A stretch of DNA of 10,130 nt from Phycisphaerae bacterium. Its GTDB lineage: Bacteria; Planctomycetota; Phycisphaerae; Sedimentisphaerales; SG8-4. Of the stretch, positions 1 to 5,536 are shown piece by piece (position 1 is the first letter of the stretch; each line of letters starts with the position of its first letter). Under the pieces are notes generated by a model, which worked only from the letters and a program-made list of their open reading frames with translations, did no database searches and had not been told where the DNA came from. Location: contig JAUWLI010000082.1 of NCBI GenBank assembly GCA_030613765.1, positions 1 to 10,130 on the forward strand. The letters are read 5' to 3'. The translations under genes and the position numbers were made by a program.

Positions 1-45
1 ATCGAGAGCTTGCACAACGAGAATTATAAAAACAAGACCCTTTTT

Positions 46-50
46 GGAGG
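46..50 (+). promoter_or_regulatory. Ribosome binding site of the large secreted protein
   Basis: GGAGG lies 8 nt before the ATG at 59-61. This decides the start. A TTG at 44 opens the same frame further upstream, but it overlaps this Shine-Dalgarno sequence, and starting there would put five charged residues in front of a normal signal peptide. Upstream (25-30) a TATAAA could be a -10 element, but no -35 at a suitable distance is visible in the window. Confidence 0.85.
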
Positions 51-58
51 AATTAAAA

Positions 59-3000
59 ATGAAAACTGTAAAAATATTAACAATTCTGGCATTAGTAACT
101 ATGGTCTGCTTGAACGAGGTGAGTGAAGCATCTTTTCTCGATGGCTTCGGGCTTCCCAACTATGATAGATATACTTACTCAAACTCCTACGGTAGTGGTG
201 GCAGTTATGTAATTTCGGCAGGTAAGCTTAAGATCACAACAGGAAATGACAACACGGCTTCTGTAATGACGACCGATCCCGTAGTATTCCCTGTTGGAGA
301 AATTCTCAGTCTTGACGTGCCTCCGATTTCAGCCAACCAAAGTGCTTTTATGATGTGCTCCACCATAGCGGGTCAGCCGAATGGGGGCACCAGTTTTGGA
401 TTTCGTTTCCGCAGGGATGGAGGAACGCTTGTCCGGATGCAGCTGTGTCCGGGAGACATCTTACCTAGCACGAATGACCCGTCCCCCGGCAAGCCGGCTA
501 CATTGATGGTCAAGCGAACATCTGAGACTGATTTTGAGTACTCAATCAGAATCGAAGGCGGGGTGACCCAGTTGGGCTCTTTTACCCTGTCCCAGCTTTC
601 GGGGAATATTGATTTGCACATCGGCGCTCAGGCTTATGCCTTGTCGGGCGGGACAACATTCGCCTTCGACAATCTTCGGGTCTCCAACGCGTTAATTTCC
701 ACAGAACTCACCGTCCTTACATATAATACGCACCTATTCGAAAACTCCCCCCTCGAGTGTATAGTCAGATGCGGTGGACTTGCGTTTTGGTTGGAGGATC
801 CACCCGACTGGGCGGATTATGCGCTTGAAGATGGGGAGAGAAGGGACACAATTGCCGCCTACGTCAGGTCATCCGGGGCGGACATCGTAGCGCTGCAGGA
901 GGTCTGGTCTATCGGCTACCGGCAGTGGTTGCAGAGTACGCTGGGCGACACATATCCATACTCTTATCATTTGGACAGTTCCTGTTACTGTCGTAATGCA
1001 TTGAATGGAATAGAGTCGACTCTGGATACGTGCATCACGCTTATCGCGGGCTTACCTACATTATACCTACCATGGAGCGGTCCCGACTATGACAACAGGT
1101 TCCATACGGAGGGTAACGGCCTGGTTCTTTTGAGCAAATGGCCACTGCAGGATATCCAGTTCACGAAATTTCCTGCATTCAACTGTTACTTGAAGAATCC
1201 GGCAACAGAGTGTTGGGCTGACAAGGGCGTTTTGACGGCTACAGTAAACGTAAACGGGGCGCCGATCCGGATAGGCATAAGCCATGCGCTCACCGGGCCC
1301 GACGACCACAAAAGCAATTGGGATACGGACTACTTTGCGACCGCAAGCGCTTGTTTCCAACTCGACGGCGAGCCCTACATTTTTGGTCTCGACAGCTACA
1401 GTAACGGGCATATCCTTAGAATGGAGGATTACGGGCGTTGGTGGGACGAAAAGAATCAGAAGTACAATCACGGGGCAGGATGGAAACACATCCACGAAAG
1501 GTACTGGGGTGCCGACTATGTGGATGTCACACCCTTCGAGCTGGACGGCCATCCCTATCTCTTTTCAGTCAACGACAGCAAAAAGGGGCGTATCACTAAG
1601 ATAAATGATGACCCTTCTACGGGATGGACACACCTGCACACGGGCGACTGGGGTTCCCATTGTGTTGCTGTCGCATCGTTCGAGCAGGGCGGCCGCCCGT
1701 ACCTGTTTAGCGTGGACGACAGCAATTCGGCACATATCACCCGTATCAACGAGAACCCCTCTACCGGATGGTCAGACACGGCTACAGATACCTGGTCCTC
1801 TGAGTATGCCAGTATCGCATCCTTCGAACTCGATGGTCATCCCTACATTTTTGCCCACAACAGTGATCAAGGGCGCATCATCCGAATCAACGATGACCCA
1901 AACGCCGGATGGTCTACCGTAGATGAGGGGGGGGCGATGAGTTTTGTCGGCTATGTCACTTGCACATCCTTTGAGCTGGACGGTCATCCCTATCTGTTTG
2001 GGCTCAACGCGAACAACAATGCATATATTCTCCGGATCAATAACGATCCCTGCACGGGATGGACATACACGTATAAAGGCCCCGATGACGAGAACCTGAC
2101 TGCGTGGTACCGGTTTGAGGGTGACAGCAACGACAGCAGCGGTAACAACCACCATCCCTATGAGTTTGGCGCCCCGACCTACAGCGCAGATTCCAGGGAA
2201 GGAGGACTTTCGATTGAACTCGACGGCGTTGACGACTTCCTAGTTAAGGAATCTATCGGGATAAGCGGCAGCAGTCCAAGGACCATCTCAGGCTGGGTAA
2301 AGGCGACAAAGCCCGCCGCCCAGATACCCGGTTGGAGGAATGTCTTTGGCTTCTCCTACGAGCAAATTGATGACACGCACTTTGATATACAGCGTAGAAA
2401 CGAACAGGACAACTACTGTATCCACACGTTCGGCTGGGATAATAAAATAGCTCCGCTGGATATGGAGTGGCACCATTTAGCCGCTACGTACAACGGGAAT
2501 ACAATAGCCTGGTACCATGACGGCGGCCTGGTCGGCACGATGGGCCGTGTTCTCAACACCTTTGGTACTATGATTTTCGGCAGGCGTGTGGACGACTACA
2601 CTACTTTCTTCCCCGGCCGGCTCGATGATGTCCGCATCTATAACCGAGCCCTGTCGCAGGGTGAAATAGCCGAGCTCGCCGGTTGGGGTGATATCGCGGT
2701 TTTTGAGATGTATGGTCATCCCTATCTGTTTGCCCTGAGGAATTGCTGCGGGCAAAATATGGGCCCGTGCGAGCAGCCGCTGCCGCGTGAGGCTCATCTG
2801 AAGCGGATCAACGATGACCCAAACACGGGATGGGAGGATCTGCTGCAGTTGGAGGACATCAGGATAATCAGGGACAAGACCGTGGTGGATGAGGATGGTC
2901 CACCGGCAATAATGATGGGCGATTTCAACATCCACCGGGGCAAGTATGGAATAATGGACGAACTGTTCGGCAAGGCAGGCGCGGTGGATGCGTATGCGCA

Positions 3001-4975
3001 GGTCGCTGATGCGGCCCAAGACGGGAATACTGTCGACTGGTCCTCGAACGAGCTGTGCCAATATTTCTGGAGCGACGTGAATCCGACTGATCCGGACCTG
3101 GTAGATCGCATCGATTACGTCTATGTCAGGCAGTCGGGCGCCGGTATGAGGCTCGTTCCGACGGAGGCGCATGTGATCCGAAACTGGACTTACGATTCTT
3201 CAGAACTAGGTGTGTGTAACTTGTCGGACCACTATCCGCTCTTTGTTACGTTCCGCTTAGAAATCGGATGCGCCGCTATGAAAGCAGATTTCAATTGTGA
3301 CCGGTTAGTCGATATTTCCGACCTTGCCATACTGTGTTCGGCATGGCTTTCTGAACCAAACGCTGCCGCGTGGAACCTTGCCTGTGACATAAGCGAGCCG
3401 CCCGATGAGTTTGTGGATTTTAACGATTACTCGGAATTTGCCCGGCAGTGGCAGACTATGCCGATACACAATATTACCCGGGATAAGTGGTATGAGGTTA
3501 TTCAAGCGGCCATCAATGACGCCAACGACGGCGAAGAAATTGAGGCTGCCCCCGGATATTACTACGAGACCATAGACTTCAAGGGCAAGGCCATTACCCT
3601 GCGCAGCACAGAACCCAATGACCCCAGCGTCATCGCCGCGACCGTCATCAACGGATTCGGCCACTATCACGTTGTTAAGTGTGTGACCGGCGAAGACGCC
3701 AACACCGTCCTGGCCGGCTTTACAATAACCGGTGGAAACGCCAATGGCTCTGATGCCGACAGCGTGGGTGGAGGCGGGATGTATAACTCTGGCAGTAGCC
3801 CGACTGTGACAAACTGCATGTTCAGAAACAACTCGGCGGTATATGGCGGCGGGATGTTCAACAACAACGCCAGCCACCCCATGGTAACCAACTGCACATT
3901 CAGCAATAATACAACATCGATTTACGGCGGCGGGATGTTCAACTTAAACAGCAGCAGCCCGACGGTGACAGACTGCACATTCAGCAGTAACACAGTAGAG
4001 GCTTATGGCGGTGGGATGAGCAACTACAACAGCAGCCCCACGGTGACAAACTGCACATTCACCAGTAACACAGCAGCGATGTACGGCGCCGGGATGTTCA
4101 ACTACGAAAACAGCAGCCCGACTGTCACCAACTGCAACTTCACCTCCAACGCCGCCGACGAGGGTGGCGGCATGGGAAATAAGGATGGCAGCAGCCCGAC
4201 GATAACCAACTGCAGCTTTACCTCCAACGCCGCCGACGAGGGTGGCGGCATGGAAAATAAGGATGGCAGCAGCCCGACGATAACCAACTGCAGCTTTACC
4301 TCCAACACCGCCAGCAATTACGGCGGTGGGATTTACAACGACCATAGTCTGCCGACGGTGACGAACTGTATCTTCAACCAGAACATAGCTCAACAAAGAT
4401 TAGGTGGCGGGATTGCAAACTATAACAGCAGCCACTCCACTGTAACGAACTGCACGTTCAGCGGCAATGTGGCCGGCGGCGGTGCCGGAATCAGGAACTG
4501 GGATAGCAGCCCAATCGTAAAGAATTGCATCCTATGGGATAATGAGCCCGACGAGATTGCCAGCGGAGGTACAAGCGTACCAACCGTCCAGTACTGTGAC
4601 GTCCAGGGTGGCTACAGCGGCACAGGAAACATCAATGCCGACCCTTGCTTTGTTGACGCAATCGGAGGTGATTTGCAGCTGTCGACGCCAAATTCACCCT
4701 GTGTTGACGCCGGAAATAATAATGCGATCCCGGCCGATACGCCGGACCTCGACGGTGACGGCAATACGGTTGAGCCGATTCCATTCGATCTAGCGGGCAA
4801 CTCGCGCGTAATGGATGGCGACGGCGACCTTACAGCCACCGTCGACATGGGTGCCTATGAGTTTGCCCTAGCCTACTTCGGCGACTTTGATAATAATTGC
4901 AGCGTGAATTTCTTTGACTTTTCTATCTTAGCGCGGGCCTGGATGACACAGGAAGGCGATCCTGACTGGGATTAG
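59..4975 (+). CDS. Giant secreted EEP-family phosphodiesterase-like protein with nested repeat/LamG insert, dockerins and beta-helix
   Basis: Predicted exported protein of 1638 aa to the TAG. In order: signal peptide 1 to about 24 (KTVK, hydrophobic core, SEA-S cleavage); beta-sandwich about 27-213; EEP fold, first part about 217-420, with N223 (TYNTH), E281 (LQEVW) and H409 (SHALTG); six-unit repeat module 424-930 with a LamG/concanavalin-like domain at 676-875 inside it; EEP second part about 931-1068 with D955/N957 (GDFN) and D1057-H1058 (SDH); dockerin 1077-1132; beta-helix from 1143 with ten GGG-type turns; choice-of-anchor-Q-like segment about 1548-1602; second dockerin from about 1606, stopped midway. 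The full EEP catalytic set is present, so a secreted phosphodiesterase (nuclease, sphingomyelinase-like or phosphatase) is likely. The substrate cannot be told. The lectin-like and beta-helix parts suggest binding to polysaccharide or a surface. It is followed by a strong terminator and appears monocistronic. Confidence 0.85.
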   Translation: MKTVKILTILALVTMVCLNEVSEASFLDGFGLPNYDRYTYSNSYGSGGSYVISAGKLKITTGNDNTASVMTTDPVVFPVGEILSLDVPPISANQSAFMMCSTIAGQPNGGTSFGFRFRRDGGTLVRMQLCPGDILPSTNDPSPGKPATLMVKRTSETDFEYSIRIEGGVTQLGSFTLSQLSGNIDLHIGAQAYALSGGTTFAFDNLRVSNALISTELTVLTYNTHLFENSPLECIVRCGGLAFWLEDPPDWADYALEDGERRDTIAAYVRSSGADIVALQEVWSIGYRQWLQSTLGDTYPYSYHLDSSCYCRNALNGIESTLDTCITLIAGLPTLYLPWSGPDYDNRFHTEGNGLVLLSKWPLQDIQFTKFPAFNCYLKNPATECWADKGVLTATVNVNGAPIRIGISHALTGPDDHKSNWDTDYFATASACFQLDGEPYIFGLDSYSNGHILRMEDYGRWWDEKNQKYNHGAGWKHIHERYWGADYVDVTPFELDGHPYLFSVNDSKKGRITKINDDPSTGWTHLHTGDWGSHCVAVASFEQGGRPYLFSVDDSNSAHITRINENPSTGWSDTATDTWSSEYASIASFELDGHPYIFAHNSDQGRIIRINDDPNAGWSTVDEGGAMSFVGYVTCTSFELDGHPYLFGLNANNNAYILRINNDPCTGWTYTYKGPDDENLTAWYRFEGDSNDSSGNNHHPYEFGAPTYSADSREGGLSIELDGVDDFLVKESIGISGSSPRTISGWVKATKPAAQIPGWRNVFGFSYEQIDDTHFDIQRRNEQDNYCIHTFGWDNKIAPLDMEWHHLAATYNGNTIAWYHDGGLVGTMGRVLNTFGTMIFGRRVDDYTTFFPGRLDDVRIYNRALSQGEIAELAGWGDIAVFEMYGHPYLFALRNCCGQNMGPCEQPLPREAHLKRINDDPNTGWEDLLQLEDIRIIRDKTVVDEDGPPAIMMGDFNIHRGKYGIMDELFGKAGAVDAYAQVADAAQDGNTVDWSSNELCQYFWSDVNPTDPDLVDRIDYVYVRQSGAGMRLVPTEAHVIRNWTYDSSELGVCNLSDHYPLFVTFRLEIGCAAMKADFNCDRLVDISDLAILCSAWLSEPNAAAWNLACDISEPPDEFVDFNDYSEFARQWQTMPIHNITRDKWYEVIQAAINDANDGEEIEAAPGYYYETIDFKGKAITLRSTEPNDPSVIAATVINGFGHYHVVKCVTGEDANTVLAGFTITGGNANGSDADSVGGGGMYNSGSSPTVTNCMFRNNSAVYGGGMFNNNASHPMVTNCTFSNNTTSIYGGGMFNLNSSSPTVTDCTFSSNTVEAYGGGMSNYNSSPTVTNCTFTSNTAAMYGAGMFNYENSSPTVTNCNFTSNAADEGGGMGNKDGSSPTITNCSFTSNAADEGGGMENKDGSSPTITNCSFTSNTASNYGGGIYNDHSLPTVTNCIFNQNIAQQRLGGGIANYNSSHSTVTNCTFSGNVAGGGAGIRNWDSSPIVKNCILWDNEPDEIASGGTSVPTVQYCDVQGGYSGTGNINADPCFVDAIGGDLQLSTPNSPCVDAGNNNAIPADTPDLDGDGNTVEPIPFDLAGNSRVMDGDGDLTATVDMGAYEFALAYFGDFDNNCSVNFFDFSILARAWMTQEGDPDWD
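1328..2848 (+). repeat. Six-unit beta-propeller-like protein repeat, split by a LamG domain
   Basis: Six copies of a roughly 46-residue unit with the pattern F-x-x-x-G-x-P-Y-L/I-F, then x-I-x-R/K-I-N-D-D-P-x-x-G-W, often closing with an aromatic W. The FELDGHPYLF-type motifs of the units fall near 1352, 1538, 1679, 1820, 1970 and 2702. Units 1-5 are consecutive to about 2083. A LamG/concanavalin-like domain (AWYRFEG start, EWHHLAATY core, LDDVRIYNRALS end) fills about 2084-2683, and unit 6 follows. The motif resembles repeats of tachylectin/PLL-type lectin propellers, an assignment from pattern memory. Six units would fit a closed six-bladed propeller, but the fold is inferred. Confidence 0.7.
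3767..4543 (+). repeat. Ten-turn GGGM...PTVTNCTF...N beta-helix repeats
   Basis: Ten successive units of about 24-27 residues follow the pattern GGGM-x-N-x-S-S-P-T-V-T-N-C-x-F-x-x-N. This is typical of right-handed parallel beta-helix proteins and close in style to chlamydial-type polymorphic membrane protein repeats. The region is led in by an IQAAI...DGEEIEAAPG pectin-lyase-like cap from 3485 and closed by a DPCFVD / SPCVDAGN tail. Each unit carries a cysteine at the same position, forming a ladder. It likely forms an elongated extracellular stalk or a carbohydrate-binding helix. Confidence 0.85.
4142..4297 (+). repeat. Near-perfect 78-bp tandem duplication inside the beta-helix
   Basis: Copies 4142-4219 and 4220-4297 differ at only one base (GGGAAAT versus GGAAAAT). 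They encode one 26-residue turn each. The other turns share only the amino-acid motif, so this pair reflects a recent duplication or gene conversion. Because the period is a multiple of three, copy-number change keeps the reading frame. Confidence 0.95.
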
Positions 4976-5074
4976 GCATGCGACATTAGCGACCCTCCCG
5001 ACGATTATATCGATTGGCGGGACCTGGCGATACTTTGTAATAACTGGCTTGCAGGCATCGAGCCGGAATTGTAA
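4973..5074 (+). pseudogene. Dockerin 3' half cut off by in-frame TAG
   Basis: After TAG (4973-4975) the same frame is open for 32 sense codons to TAA (5072-5074). They start ACDISDPPDDYIDW and end NNWLAGIEPEL. This continues the second dockerin exactly as in the first dockerin of the same protein: W-N-L-A-C-D-I-S-E-P-P-D aligns with W-D-stop-A-C-D-I-S-D-P-P-D. The stop therefore occupies a single residue position, and TAG is one base from CAG or TTG. The terminator begins 27 nt after the TAA, so 5074 looks like the ancestral end. Global TAG reassignment is unlikely, because nrdJ in this window ends with TAG right at its conserved C-terminus. Recent nonsense mutation, readthrough or a sequencing error all remain possible. 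Confidence 0.8.
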
Positions 5075-5100
5075 AAATATACACTTTGCAAAGACAGCAC

Positions 5101-5134
5101 AAGGCCGTGAGGATTGAATTCACGGCCTTTTTTA
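5101..5134 (+). terminator. Intrinsic terminator of the secreted-protein gene
   Basis: A perfect 10-bp stem, AAGGCCGTGA (5101-5110) with TCACGGCCTT (5120-5129), has a 9-nt loop and runs into T's at 5128-5133. The structure is classical rho-independent and belongs to the plus-strand gene ending at 4975 or 5074. Confidence 0.92.
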
Positions 5135-5313
5135 TTGATAAGGGATTTAGGTTTTATGAGCCGGGGGCGGTGGTAGTTTTGGCGAAGGCGTATTTAGGAT
5201 TAGAAGATTTTGAGCAGGCGGAAAGCAATGCAAAATCGGCTTACGAAAAGGCCGTAGGTATGAAGTACCGGTGGGCGGAGGGGAAATTAAAAAAATCAAA
5301 GATTAAAATGTAA
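5135..5313 (+). pseudogene. Decayed TPR-like gene fragment
   Basis: An open frame without a credible start reads FYEPGAVVVLAKAYLGL, then EDFEQAESNAKSAYEKAV, followed by GMKYRWAEG. This has the spacing of a tetratricopeptide repeat (A-Y-L-G-L, D-F-E-Q-A, A-Y-E-K-A). It begins inside or just after the preceding terminator, has no ribosome binding site or in-frame ATG ahead of it, and runs into a lysine-rich AT-rich stretch (LKKSKIKM) unlike a protein end. It is best read as the remnant of a larger TPR gene. A chance open frame cannot be fully excluded. Confidence 0.45.
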
Positions 5314-5336
5314 AAATACAATGTAAAAATCAAACA
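5289..5336. repeat. AT-rich short-word repeat stretch
   Basis: The words AAAATCAAA, ATTAAAATGTAAAAAT and CAATGTAAAAATCAAA recur in tandem-like fashion, giving strongly A-rich plus-strand sequence between the TPR remnant and the hairpin cluster. No coding or regulatory role is visible. Confidence 0.5.
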
Positions 5337-5348
5337 TTCGAAGGATGA

Positions 5349-5387
5349 CCCCCCAAATAAATTTGAGGGGCTAAACACAAAGACAAC
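5349..5387. repeat. Hairpin repeat copy A with conserved 14-nt tail
   Basis: The imperfect stem CCCCCCAAA / TTTGAGGGG (5349-5357 with 5362-5370, one mismatch) is followed by the tail CTAAACACAAAGAC. From the GGGG arm onward, 19 of 21 bases match the hairpin at 5454-5490, although the inner stem and loop sequences differ. The conserved part is therefore the G-arm plus tail, not the stem core. Neither strand places a clear T-run after this copy, so it is not an obvious terminator. Confidence 0.7.
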
Positions 5388-5388
5388 C

Positions 5389-5437
5389 CCGCCCATCCTC
5401 CTTCGCCGAGTCTTCGGCGGACAGGCAGGTGGCGGGA
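5389..5437. repeat. Long imperfect hairpin CCCGCC...GGCGGG
   Basis: The core stem CGCCGA (5404-5409) pairs with TCGGCG (5414-5419) around a GTCT loop. Outside it, CCTCC pairs partly with GG..AGG, and CCCGCCCA (5388 onward) pairs with TGGCGGG near 5430-5436. It is a compact, high-GC element in an AT-rich spacer and is probably a mobile or REP-like palindromic repeat. No T-run follows it. Confidence 0.6.
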
Positions 5438-5440
5438 AAG

Positions 5441-5473
5441 AATAAAAAAGAAACCCCGAAGCAGGCTTCGGGG
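5441..5473 (-). terminator. Intrinsic terminator of nrdJ (also hairpin repeat copy B)
   Basis: On the minus strand CCCCGAAGC, a CT loop and GCTTCGGGG are followed by TTTCTTTTTTATT, a strong stem plus T-run about 65 nt after the nrdJ stop. The same hairpin is copy B of the repeat at 5349-5387, and its plus-strand tail CTAAACATAAAGAC (5474-5487) is shared with copy A. The repeat seems to have been co-opted as a terminator. Confidence 0.85.
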
Positions 5474-5499
5474 CTAAACATAAAGACGACATTCATCCT

Positions 5500-5521
5500 G
5501 GTGGGGCAAGCCCCACCCTAC
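5500..5521 (-). repeat. REP-like palindrome with GTAG head
   Basis: On the minus strand GTAG (5521-5518) is followed directly by the perfect palindrome GGTGGGGC-TT-GCCCCACC (5517-5500). A GTAG-type tetranucleotide next to a GC-rich palindrome is the hallmark of REP elements mobilised by RAYT (Y1-type) transposases. No transposase is present in the window. It sits in the nrdJ 3' untranslated region, 15 nt past the stop. Confidence 0.6.
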
Positions 5522-5536
5522 CAAAGACTTAAGAAT

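Noticed and set aside
44..58. TTG at 44 as start of the secreted protein
   Set aside because: It overlaps the GGAGG that serves ATG 59 and would place an acidic stretch before the signal peptide.
2477..3172. Minus-strand 231-codon open frame opposite the EEP second half
   Set aside because: The plus strand encodes recognisable GDFN and LamG motifs here. The reverse frame has no domain or start signal.
5241..5492. Minus-strand 83-codon open frame rich in F, P and Y
   Set aside because: It is the reverse strand of the AT-rich and hairpin repeats, overlaps the nrdJ terminator, and has no domain pattern or ribosome binding site.
5349..5521. Hairpin cluster as a CRISPR array or integron attC sites
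   Set aside because: The repeats are of different types and unevenly spaced, with no uniform spacers, and there is no cas or integrase gene in the window.
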